A stretch of 11,586 nucleotides of DNA, from assembly GCA_037131065.1 (NCBI GenBank), contig JBAXRT010000098.1, positions 1 through 11,586 on the forward strand, in the 5' to 3' direction. Both the position numbers and the translations under genes were made by a program. This DNA is from JBAXRT01 sp037131065. GTDB taxonomy: Bacteria > Bacteroidota > Bacteroidia > Bacteroidales > FEN-979. Under the pieces are notes generated by a model. The model ran no database searches. It had not been told where the DNA came from and worked only from the letters and a program-made list of their open reading frames with translations. Positions 1 to 7,238 of the stretch are shown piece after piece; positions within the stretch are counted from its first letter, which is position 1; the number at the start of each line of letters is the position of its first letter.

Positions 1-1419
1 CGAAAAATCAGTTGCATCGTCGGAGCCGTAACGTGTTCCCAGTGCAGCAAGCATGTCGCCTTCGGCAGTAATCCCGAAACCGGTTCTTCTCCCGTCGATG
101 GCCTTCTTGCGGATATTCACCCACATTTCATGTTCGCGGGCTTTGATGTACCCGGGTTCCGGATCGGCATCGATCTTGGCCAGGATCTTATCAATTTTTT
201 CCAGCTCCAGGTCGATGATATCGTCCATGATCCGCTGGGCCTTGTGCACATGCTTGATGAAAAGGTCGGAATCAAAACTGGCATCTGCCGTAAATGGTTT
301 GTCGACGTAATTGTAAAGATTGATGGCAAGCAGCCGGCAGCTGTCGTAAGTACAGAGCGGTATCTCTCCGCAGGGATTTGTCGAAAGTGTTTTAAACCCG
401 AGATCGGCGTAACAGTCGGGCAGCGATTCCCTGATGATGGTATCCCAGAAGAGGATACCAGGCTCGGCCGATTTCCAGGCATTGTGTGTGATCTTTTTCC
501 AGAGCTCGCGGGCTTTGATCTTTTTCTTCACCAGCGGATTGGATGAATCGATCGGGAACTGGTGGGTGAACTCGCCATCTTCCAGAACGGCTTTCATGAA
601 CTCGTCGGTTATCTTGACAGAGATGTTTGCGCCTGTAACCTTTCCTGCTTCCAGCTTGGCGTCGATGAACTGACCGACATCGGGGTGAACGACGGAGATG
701 CTGAGCATCAGGGCGCCGCGTCTTCCCTCCTGGGCCACCTCGCGGGTGGAGTTGGAATAACGTTCCATGAAAGGGACGATCCCTGTGGAGGTGAGTGCGC
801 TGTTCTTGACCACGCTGTGCTTGGGCCTGATATGCGAAAGGTCGTGCCCTACCCCTCCCCTGCGTTTCATCAGCTGGACCTGCTCCTCGTCGGTCTTCAT
901 GATGGCGCCATAGGAGTCGGCATTGCCCTCATTCCCGATAACAAAGCAATTGGAAAGTGATCCTATCTGGAAATCGTTCCCGATCCCGGCCATGGGGCTT
1001 CCCTGGGGGACAATATATTTAAAATGCTGCATGAGACCGAAGATCTCCTCTTCGCTCATCGGGCTGGGGTACTTACTTTCAATGCGGGCGATTTCGCGGG
1101 CGATCCTGCGGTGCATATCGTCGGGAGTGAGTTCGAAAAGCTGTCCCTCCGAGTTTTTCAGAGCATATTTATTAGCCCAGACATTCGCGGCGAGGCTGTC
1201 GCCATTGAAGTATGCTGTAGATTTCTCAATAACTTCCGTAAATGAGTATGTCTTCCGTTCTGTTGATTTCTTCGTTTCCTGTTTCACTCCTTCTGTTTCC
1301 TTTTCTTTCGCTATCATATCATCAACCGAAATCTTCGGACGAATCCGTTTTGCCAGTACCTCATCGTAATAATCAGATTTAGTTTCCTTATCTGTATTAA
1401 CCATGGGGTTTTCTTCCAT
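1..1419 (-). CDS. nrdJ: Class II (adenosylcobalamin-dependent) ribonucleoside-diphosphate reductase, N-terminal part
   Basis: This enzyme reduces ribonucleotides to deoxyribonucleotides in the cytoplasm, using a radical generated from adenosylcobalamin. The visible 473 residues read open from the ATG at 1419 to base 1, so the C-terminal part lies beyond the left edge. Key motifs are SLSNC with redox Cys158, GGVGHDLS at 187-195, and STNPCGE at 346-352 with thiyl-radical Cys350 and Glu352. The second redox cysteine is Cys361, eleven residues after Cys350, the same spacing as in Thermotoga maritima NrdJ. Asn348 is also conserved. Residues 1-58 are a charged, low-complexity N-terminal extension without an obvious ATP-cone. 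A second in-frame ATG at 1404 (Met6) is an alternative start; neither has a clear ribosome binding site. I saw no B12-riboswitch box upstream. The family call is firm; the final length is unknown. Confidence 0.95.
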   Translation of the reverse strand, partial: MEENPMVNTDKETKSDYYDEVLAKRIRPKISVDDMIAKEKETEGVKQETKKSTERKTYSFTEVIEKSTAYFNGDSLAANVWANKYALKNSEGQLFELTPDDMHRRIAREIARIESKYPSPMSEEEIFGLMQHFKYIVPQGSPMAGIGNDFQIGSLSNCFVIGNEGNADSYGAIMKTDEEQVQLMKRRGGVGHDLSHIRPKHSVVKNSALTSTGIVPFMERYSNSTREVAQEGRRGALMLSISVVHPDVGQFIDAKLEAGKVTGANISVKITDEFMKAVLEDGEFTHQFPIDSSNPLVKKKIKARELWKKITHNAWKSAEPGILFWDTIIRESLPDCYADLGFKTLSTNPCGEIPLCTYDSCRLLAINLYNYVDKPFTADASFDSDLFIKHVHKAQRIMDDIIDLELEKIDKILAKIDADPEPGYIKAREHEMWVNIRKKAIDGRRTGFGITAEGDMLAALGTRYGSDDATDFS

Positions 1420-1678
1420 CCTGTATTGTATTATGCGTGAGTGTAACTTCTGTTAAGTTCCTGGTTTGGCAATGAATGCAATAAACTATCAGGGAAAAAT
1501 TTGAGGAGGCAATATACAACGAAGATTGTTTTTGGGGCAATTTAGTTATTAACAGATTTCCAACCGCCCCGGTTAATTGACTGACTTAAAAAAAATTACC
1601 ATTTCATAATTACGGAAAGGCTTGTCAGTACTATGTTTTCGCAAATCTCCAGATAAGAACTTCAGTCCGGTATTTACC
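1420..1678. other. Intergenic region between yhbP-like gene and nrdJ
   Basis: This 259-base gap lies between two minus-strand genes and must hold the end of the envelope operon and the nrdJ promoter. It contains a short inverted repeat (AACCG, 1562-1566, and CGGTT, 1570-1574, with a 3-base loop). It also has a homopolymer at 1588-1596 that reads as a T run on the minus strand but has no convincing stem before it. I did not find a B12 box or a clear NrdR-box pair. No good TAnnTTTG element was seen on the minus strand. Confidence 0.5.
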
Positions 1679-2107
1679 TCACTCCCACACCAGCTTGGTG
1701 CCGAAGCCGAGACGATTGTCGGTCATCTTGATATACGCAGGTTCCAGTACCCAGAGATGCAGGGTTGCCAGGCGGGCTATGGGAAAGCGCTTAAGGTAGG
1801 CCGACCGGGACTCCTTCAGCTCCTCCCCTTCCGGTTCCATCATCGTCCCCGAAAACTGAATCCCCCTGATCTTGCCCACGATCCTGGTCTCCAGGGCGAT
1901 GGTTCCTGCAACAAAATAATTATTCCCTTCAACCACATCGCGGATGTGCCTGGTGTCGTGGTCGGAGGTAAAGATGAACCGGTTGGTTTCGGGGATATAG
2001 ACGTAAAAGCAGGTAGCGCACCAGGGTTTGTTATCGCGGGTCACCGCGAGGGTCAGGATATGGTGCTCCCGGATAAAGGTCTGAATGCGTTTGTCGACCG
2101 GTTTCAT
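1679..2107 (-). CDS. yhbP: YhbP/UPF0306 family protein (PNPOx-like split barrel)
   Basis: A 142-residue protein close to the length of Escherichia coli YhbP (about 147). The C-terminal half carries the family pattern: IRGIQFSG (about 82-89), EGEE followed by a Lys/Arg-rich stretch, RFPIARL (about 112-118) and TDNRLGFG near the end. The N-terminal part (HHILTLAV, then PWCATCFYVY) fits the first strands of a flavin-reductase/PNPOx-like split barrel. The biochemical role of the family is not established; FMN binding is an inference from the fold. The start codon lies only 2 nt after the stop of the upstream 1116-residue envelope gene, so the two are almost certainly co-transcribed and perhaps translationally coupled. 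That pairing gives no obvious function. Confidence 0.85.
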   Translation of the reverse strand: MKPVDKRIQTFIREHHILTLAVTRDNKPWCATCFYVYIPETNRFIFTSDHDTRHIRDVVEGNNYFVAGTIALETRIVGKIRGIQFSGTMMEPEGEELKESRSAYLKRFPIARLATLHLWVLEPAYIKMTDNRLGFGTKLVWE

Positions 2108-2109
2108 GG

Positions 2110-5100
2110 TTAAAAATCCAGACTGAGTGAAAAGTAAAAGATCGGTTTTCTTATCCTCCCATCCTCAACGCCCCAGGCCAGGTCGGCCCTGAGGAAATAT
2201 CCGAAGAGTCTGGTCCTTGCCCCGAACCCGAAGCCGCCCACGAGCGGGTCCTTGATCATCTCCACCTTTATAAACAAGGGCTTCCGGTAAATATAGGTAT
2301 TGAAGAGCTGGTTGTCGGCCGACCAGGGACTCGATCCCGTCCAGGCGGTTCCTACATCGGCAAAGCCCACAAGCTGGAAATTGTTCAGGAAGTCGGAGCG
2401 AATGGGGCGGTTATAGAAATAACGGAAGACCGGCCAGCGAAGTTCGGTGTTGTAAACAAAAAAACTGTTCCCGTTGCGGATGTTCTGGTCGAAGCCGCGC
2501 ATGTTGGTGGCGATGGTCTGGAAGGCATAGTTCTGGTCAAAGGCGACGGGTGTACTTGGATCGAACCGGGGGAAGAGCCAGTTGTCGACACCGCCCATGT
2601 AATAGATAAGCTTGTTACTGCCGAATGATGTGCTCGCAGCAATGCGGTTGGCCCAGATGAGGCATCGGTGAACCTTTCGGTAGTTGCGGAAATCGAGACC
2701 AAGGACGATGCAGTTATTCCCCTTGGTATTGAGCATCTGGTAATATTCGCCGAAGATCTTGTAACGTGTTCCCTGGTAAAGATTAAGCCCCAGGTTTCGT
2801 GTATTGTCGTAGGTGAGCTCACCTTTAATACTTCCCCACACCTCGTCAACATCGGGACGGGCAAGGTTGATCGGATCGGTAGAGAGGTATACTGCCCGGT
2901 CGTATCGTATGGCTGCAGTCCCCTTGATGTTCAGCACCGGGGTAAACGGATAGGTGGCCACGTAATACAATTCGTGGATCTTATGTGTGATCAGAGAGTA
3001 GTATCCGATCTCCTCCACGGCCTTCCGGTGAAAGGTGATCTGGTGATCGAGCCGTCTTTTGTAATGGGTAAAACTGAAGAGGTACTCATTATTGATCAGG
3101 TTAAAGTTGATCCGAACCCCGCCCGTGATCCTGTAATCTTCCATCAGGTCGGTGATCCCGACCATAAAGAGGGCATTCAGTCCGGGATTGATAAAGACCG
3201 GCGTGGCGCTCCCGGTAAAGGGCTGGTAAGCAAAATTGAGATAGGTGAAGTCGATCTGCGTCACCATCTGGTCAATATAGTAGGCAACGTTATAGTTAAG
3301 CTGCTTGGCGTTTTTGTATTTATTCACCGAATCCTTTTTAAGCGAACGGCCTCCTCCCAGGAGGAATCCCTTACCGGTTGAATCGGTCAGGATGTTGAAG
3401 GCGCCAGGCTCGAACTGCTGCTTCCTGAGAGCAGAGGTGTCGGTGGCGAAACTTTTCACCGGGACGACCTCGCTCATTTTGACTGATGTGAAATGCTTTT
3501 TCTCAGCCTTTTTGACCTGCTCTGTTACGACGGGGATGATGGAGTCGGCTCTTGCCTTATCCTCTTTCTTCTTTTGTGCAGCACGGATGGCAACATCTTT
3601 AAAATAAGTCGGGGGGATATCTGTCCTGGTGAGATGCCTGGGGAGGACCAGGTCGTCGGTATACATCCTGAAATTACGGTTGATGAAGACCACCTGTCCA
3701 AGTTTTGCCGCCCTCGGCGATACATCCTGTTCAATGATGTTCCTGGAATAGTTGGTCACCGGTATGACTGTTGTGAAATAGCGGTAATGCGTTGTGGTAT
3801 CTACGAAGGAGATGGCACTGTCGAAGCGGGCCACGTAGCGGTTGATGATACCGCTCTCGTTACTGAGAAAGGTAAAGTAATTGTCGGAATAGGACTGGGG
3901 CTGTGTTTCGCTGGCATCCTTTGTCCTGGTCAGACGCTGAAGTACGTTTTTTTTAGCGGAGTACTTATAGATGAAGAGATCGTGGCTGAATTTCAGTTTT
4001 GAGATTTCCACCTGTTCATCAAAACGGATCGTATCTCCCAGCCGGTTGGAGGAAAAAATTATCTCGCTGGAATGGTTGATAAACCTCGGATTGAGGTCGT
4101 CGTAAATATCCTTTGTTACCTGTTCATAGGATCCGGAGGCGATGTTGAAGACAAAAATGTCGGACTGGCCTTTGATCACTGCCGAGAAGACCAGCAGGGT
4201 CCCGTCGTCGTTGTAAGCCATATCAAGGATCTTATCGAAATTGTAGAGGATCTGGTGTTCGAATTTTTTTCCCTCCACATCATAAAGGTAGAGCCAGGGT
4301 TCCCCCTTCCGTTCCACCAGAATTGCGAGGATCCTTCCGCTGGGATGCCAGGCAACAATGGGATAGGAGTAGTCGGGCCGCTCGGCCAGCCGGTAACCTC
4401 CGCGGTAGATCCGCTTTTTCTTACCTTTCTCCAGGTCCTGCAGGAAAACCTTGTAAACACCCAGTTCATGGGTGCAGTAGACCACCGTCTTGCCGTCGGG
4501 GTTGATCTTCAGCTGCCGGTAAACCCGGTCGGGTTTCCTTTTTGTATTTATGACCGTTCCTTCTGGCGTAGTTCTGCCGATATCCTGGCTGCTGTAGATC
4601 TCCTTGTAAAAATTGAGCCATTCGCTAACGATGCTCTTGAAGGAGTAACCGAGGACATATTGGAAACCCTTTTCAACGCTTCGGCTGAGGCGGGCCATGT
4701 ATACAATGTTCGGGATGGAGGCCGCTCCGAATTTCAAAGCGATATAGTTCCACAGGGCATGGCCGGCATAGGTTGCCTCCAGGCCGGTGAGACTGTTGAA
4801 CTTTTCGTATTGCTTGTTTTGTACGGCATCCCTGACATGATTCTCAATTTCCGGATCCCAGGGGCGGGATACATAGGAGATCAGCCCGTTCATGTACCAT
4901 TCGGGCATGGTGAAGAGGGCATTGTTCTTGATCTGTGCGCCGATGCCGGTACCATAGATCATGTTGTTGAGGATCACCTGGGCGATCCCGGCCCTGATCT
5001 GCTGTTCAAAATGATCGTAATTCCCGTCAAAAAAGAGAAGCACGCGTCCGCCTATTATCCTGGTTACCCCGCCGGTGTTGTAATAGTCCCAATCGCCGTA

Positions 5101-5460
5101 TACCCCGATGTTGCTCTGCTTGAGGTCGGTCAGCGTATTGAAAATGATGAACTGGATCTTCTCTTCCAGATTCGACTGAAGATTAAGTTCGATCTCTTTG
5201 AGATGCTTGTCGGCATATTCGGCCGTATAGGAGGCAAGCTCCTTACCGTTCTGGTAAAAATAGGTGTCGAATTTATCAAACCGGAAGTAGGTCCATAAAA
5301 AATCGGTGTACTGAACGCGGCTTTTCCCGAAAGTAAGCTGACTGCCATTATAAAACTGGGCGACTGACGAAAGGGTGATGAAAAAGAAAAGAAGAGAAAT
5401 GAACCGGGCCTTCCTGGCCAATGATTTTCCAGGTTGATTATAGTCTGCAGCCTTTGTCAT
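2110..5460 (-). CDS. Large envelope protein: degenerate peptidase-like domain, TolB-like beta-propeller and Omp85/surface-antigen outer-membrane barrel
   Basis: This 1116-residue protein is probably anchored in the outer membrane. The order is: signal peptide (basic stretch around 12-19, hydrophobic 20-34, likely cleavage after SSVA); an alpha/beta region at about 45-290 resembling gluzincin 'peptidase MA-like' domains; propeller blades at about 312-545 with PD40-type turns (NPDGKTVVY 320-328, HPSGRILAI 372-380, NDDGTLLVF 417-425, FSSNRLGD 469-476); a Lys/Glu/Ala-rich linker at about 625-660; and a beta-rich barrel from about 720 ending in FSLSLDF with terminal Phe, typical of outer-membrane insertion. 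The HExxH position reads AGIAQ (157-161) and the usual downstream Glu is Asn191, so the peptidase site looks dead. It stands first in a transcription unit with the yhbP-like gene. Substrate or partner is unknown; assembly or export of envelope material is inferred only from the barrel type. Another Met could be used, but this start keeps a proper signal-peptide n-region. Confidence 0.85.
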   Translation of the reverse strand: MTKAADYNQPGKSLARKARFISLLFFFITLSSVAQFYNGSQLTFGKSRVQYTDFLWTYFRFDKFDTYFYQNGKELASYTAEYADKHLKEIELNLQSNLEEKIQFIIFNTLTDLKQSNIGVYGDWDYYNTGGVTRIIGGRVLLFFDGNYDHFEQQIRAGIAQVILNNMIYGTGIGAQIKNNALFTMPEWYMNGLISYVSRPWDPEIENHVRDAVQNKQYEKFNSLTGLEATYAGHALWNYIALKFGAASIPNIVYMARLSRSVEKGFQYVLGYSFKSIVSEWLNFYKEIYSSQDIGRTTPEGTVINTKRKPDRVYRQLKINPDGKTVVYCTHELGVYKVFLQDLEKGKKKRIYRGGYRLAERPDYSYPIVAWHPSGRILAILVERKGEPWLYLYDVEGKKFEHQILYNFDKILDMAYNDDGTLLVFSAVIKGQSDIFVFNIASGSYEQVTKDIYDDLNPRFINHSSEIIFSSNRLGDTIRFDEQVEISKLKFSHDLFIYKYSAKKNVLQRLTRTKDASETQPQSYSDNYFTFLSNESGIINRYVARFDSAISFVDTTTHYRYFTTVIPVTNYSRNIIEQDVSPRAAKLGQVVFINRNFRMYTDDLVLPRHLTRTDIPPTYFKDVAIRAAQKKKEDKARADSIIPVVTEQVKKAEKKHFTSVKMSEVVPVKSFATDTSALRKQQFEPGAFNILTDSTGKGFLLGGGRSLKKDSVNKYKNAKQLNYNVAYYIDQMVTQIDFTYLNFAYQPFTGSATPVFINPGLNALFMVGITDLMEDYRITGGVRINFNLINNEYLFSFTHYKRRLDHQITFHRKAVEEIGYYSLITHKIHELYYVATYPFTPVLNIKGTAAIRYDRAVYLSTDPINLARPDVDEVWGSIKGELTYDNTRNLGLNLYQGTRYKIFGEYYQMLNTKGNNCIVLGLDFRNYRKVHRCLIWANRIAASTSFGSNKLIYYMGGVDNWLFPRFDPSTPVAFDQNYAFQTIATNMRGFDQNIRNGNSFFVYNTELRWPVFRYFYNRPIRSDFLNNFQLVGFADVGTAWTGSSPWSADNQLFNTYIYRKPLFIKVEMIKDPLVGGFGFGARTRLFGYFLRADLAWGVEDGRIRKPIFYFSLSLDF

Positions 5461-5576
5461 AGTTCATTTCACAGGGAGGTTTCCTCAGAGCCGCTAAATT
5501 ACGATTATTTTAAATGTCGGGATCAATCGGCTGCATTTTCATATCTTTGCTGCCCCGGATTTCCAAAGAAAAAACT
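5461..5576. other. Divergent promoter region
   Basis: This 116-base gap separates divergent start codons and must serve both transcription units. The plus-strand candidate is described separately. On the minus strand CGTAATTTAG (about 5494-5503) contains TAATTTAG, one mismatch from TAnnTTTG, about 35 nt before the envelope-protein start. I see no -33 TTTG for it and no operator palindrome. Confidence 0.35.
5542..5549 (+). promoter_or_regulatory. Candidate Bacteroidota -7 promoter element (TATCTTTG)
   Basis: TATCTTTG matches the Bacteroidota housekeeping -7 consensus TAnnTTTG exactly and ends 27 nt before the metallo-hydrolase ATG at 5577. No clear TTTG lies at the -33 position, which lowers confidence. 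It would drive the metallo-hydrolase/GT9/tatD genes and supports the start at 5577 over an upstream in-frame ATG at 5514, which would lie before the promoter. Confidence 0.45.
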
Positions 5577-6215
5577 ATGATCCAGATCCACAGGCTCACC
5601 TTTAATTCCTTCATGGTGAACAGCTATTTTCTGTATGACGAAACGAAAGAGTGTATCGCTGTTGATGCAGCCTGTTATGATCCGTCTGAAAAGCAGGAGA
5701 TCATTGAATTCCTTGAGAAGAACAAGCTGAAACTCACAAGGCACATCAACACACATTGCCACATCGATCATGTGCTGGGAAACCAGTTTATTGCCGAAAC
5801 CTTTAAAATCCACCCGGAATATCATAAAGCAAGTATCCCCTTCTTCTTTACTGCCAGGGAGATCGGCATCTCATTCGGGTACCGCCTCGAGCAAATTCCC
5901 GATGCCAGGGGTTACCTGGAAGATGGTGAAGAGGTGAAGTTCGGAAACTCCTCCATTAAGGTTCTCTATACTCCGGGTCATGCCGAAGGGAGTATTTGCC
6001 TGTATGACAAGGAGCGCGGTTTTATCATTACCGGGGATGTCCTTTTTAAGGATACGATCGGCAGGACTGACCTCCCGGGAAGTAATTTCGATACGCTGAT
6101 GGACAACATCAAAAATAAATTGTTCTCCCTTCCCGATGACACGGTGGTCTATCCAGGCCACGGACCGGAGACCTCCATCGGTTATGAGAAGATGAATAAC
6201 CCGTTTATAATGTAG
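5577..6215 (+). CDS. Single-domain metallo-beta-lactamase-fold hydrolase (glyoxalase II-like)
   Basis: A 212-residue cytoplasmic metallo-hydrolase with all zinc ligands of the superfamily: HCHIDH at 60-65 (His60, His62, Asp64, His65), His135 in TPGHAEGS, Asp154 in TGDVLF and His195 in YPGHGPETS. The segment around 152-170 (GDVLFKDTIGRTDLPG) is typical of the glyoxalase II-like/YcbL group. It lacks the C-terminal helical substrate domain of classical glyoxalase II (usually about 250 residues), so glutathione-thioester specificity should not be assumed. The upstream in-frame ATG at 5514 would add 21 residues (MSGSIGCIF...) that do not look like part of the fold and would start before the likely promoter, so I chose 5577. 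It is first of a same-strand run with GT9 and tatD. Confidence 0.88.
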   Translation: MIQIHRLTFNSFMVNSYFLYDETKECIAVDAACYDPSEKQEIIEFLEKNKLKLTRHINTHCHIDHVLGNQFIAETFKIHPEYHKASIPFFFTAREIGISFGYRLEQIPDARGYLEDGEEVKFGNSSIKVLYTPGHAEGSICLYDKERGFIITGDVLFKDTIGRTDLPGSNFDTLMDNIKNKLFSLPDDTVVYPGHGPETSIGYEKMNNPFIM

Positions 6216-6222
6216 TTCCTGC

Positions 6223-6252
6223 CCCCTGGCCCCCTCTCCCGAGGGGGAGGGG
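6223..6252 (+). repeat. GC-rich palindromic element between metallo-hydrolase and GT9 genes
   Basis: A perfect 7-bp stem CCCCCTC/GAGGGGG (6230-6236 with 6241-6247, loop TCCC) is extended outward by CCCCT (6223-6227) and AGGGG (6248-6252) with a GG bulge at 6228-6229, for about 12 bp in total. There is no T tail, so it is not a typical terminator. The AGGGG arm ends 8 nt before the GT9 ATG and could act as, or hide, a Shine-Dalgarno sequence. From memory, similar C-rich/G-rich palindromes recur between genes in many bacteria; no second copy occurs in this window. Confidence 0.7.
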
Positions 6253-6260
6253 AACGAGAT

Positions 6261-7238
6261 ATGAAGAGAGTGTTGATAATACGGTTCAGTTCCATCGGGG
6301 ATATTGTCCTGACGACGCCGGTGGTCCGGTGCCTGAAAGAGCAGATCCCGGGAGCAGAGATCCACTACCTGACAAAAACACAGAATTTTCCTATCCTTCA
6401 GGCCAATCCGTATATTACCAAGATCTGGCTCTACGATAAAAATTTCAGGGAACTTATCCCGCAACTGAAATTCCAGGGGTTCGACTTCATCGCTGATCTC
6501 CATAAGAATCACCGCTCCCGGTTTGTCAAAAACCGGCTCGCGGTCTCTTCGGCCACATTTCCCAAGCTGGATGTAGAGAAATGGCTGCTCGTGAACCTCA
6601 GAATCAACCTGCTGCCGAAGGTTCACATTGCTGACCGCTATTTCCACGCCGTTCAGCTGCTGGAAGTCAGAAATGACAACAAAGGCCTGGATTATTTCAT
6701 TCCTCAGGAGGAGGAATTTAGCCTGGCAACATTGCCGGAAGCCTTTGCCCGGGAATTCATTGCAATTGCCATCGGGGCGAAGCACAATACAAAGATCTTT
6801 CCTGTCGAAAAAATTGCCGAGGTGATCAGCCTGGTCAGGAAACCTGTCATCCTCCTGGGAGGCAGGGAGGACCGTGAAAGAGGTGAAGAGATCATTCGGA
6901 GAGCCGGGAAAAATGTTTTCAATGCCTGCGGCTTTACATCGCTGAACCAGTCGGCATCGATCATCCGGCAGGCTTCCTCGGTTCTCACGAACGATACTGG
7001 GATGATGCACATTGCTGCCGCTTTCGGAAAACGGATTGTATCTGTATGGGGGAATACGATTCCGGCCTTCGGCATGTACCCTTACATGAAATCGGGTGAT
7101 GAACAGAATTCCTTTGTTTCAGAGGTGAACGGACTCTCCTGCCGTCCCTGCAGCAAGCTGGGTTATCCCACCTGCCCGAAAAAGCATTTCAAATGCATGA
7201 ACCTGATCGATACCGCTGAAATAGCAAAGCGCCTATGA
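6261..7238 (+). CDS. Glycosyltransferase family 9 (ADP-heptose:LPS heptosyltransferase-like)
   Basis: This 325-residue protein should transfer a nucleotide-activated sugar, typically ADP-heptose, to lipopolysaccharide core or a related surface glycan on the inner face of the cytoplasmic membrane. The N-terminal Rossmann half opens with KRVLIIRFSSIGDIVLTTP; Asp13 sits at the catalytic-base position of GT9. The C-terminal half holds LLGGREDRERG (198-208) and NDTGMMHIAAA (244-254), the donor-binding region of the family. A four-cysteine cluster near the C terminus (Cys294, Cys297, Cys305, Cys312; pattern CxxC-x7-C-x6-C) may bind metal or be structural; I recall it in other Bacteroidota members. 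It overlaps tatD by 4 nt (ATGA), so translation of the two is probably coupled. The acceptor and exact sugar cannot be told from sequence. Confidence 0.9.
   Translation: MKRVLIIRFSSIGDIVLTTPVVRCLKEQIPGAEIHYLTKTQNFPILQANPYITKIWLYDKNFRELIPQLKFQGFDFIADLHKNHRSRFVKNRLAVSSATFPKLDVEKWLLVNLRINLLPKVHIADRYFHAVQLLEVRNDNKGLDYFIPQEEEFSLATLPEAFAREFIAIAIGAKHNTKIFPVEKIAEVISLVRKPVILLGGREDRERGEEIIRRAGKNVFNACGFTSLNQSASIIRQASSVLTNDTGMMHIAAAFGKRIVSVWGNTIPAFGMYPYMKSGDEQNSFVSEVNGLSCRPCSKLGYPTCPKKHFKCMNLIDTAEIAKRL

Noticed and set aside
53..1369. Several plus-strand open frames of 73-148 codons over the left end.
   Set aside because: They are antisense to the class II ribonucleotide reductase, whose catalytic motifs are intact throughout.
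1420..1678. Possible adenosylcobalamin riboswitch upstream of nrdJ.
   Set aside because: A B12-dependent enzyme makes this attractive, but I saw no B12-box sequence on the minus strand and the leader is short for a full riboswitch. A covariance search would be decisive.
4072..5298. A 408-codon open frame on the plus strand, antisense to the 1116-residue envelope gene.
   Set aside because: It lies wholly inside a gene with clear signal peptide, propeller and barrel features. Its product has no recognisable domain and reads like a reverse-frame shadow.
5514..5576. Upstream ATG at 5514 as the start of the metallo-hydrolase.
   Set aside because: It would precede the TATCTTTG promoter element, and the extra 21 residues do not match the start of the fold.
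5871..7010. A 379-codon minus-strand open frame spanning the metallo-hydrolase/GT9 junction.
   Set aside because: Both plus-strand genes have complete family motifs. The frame passes through the GC-rich palindrome, giving the SPSGEGARG-type peptide typical of translated intergenic repeats.
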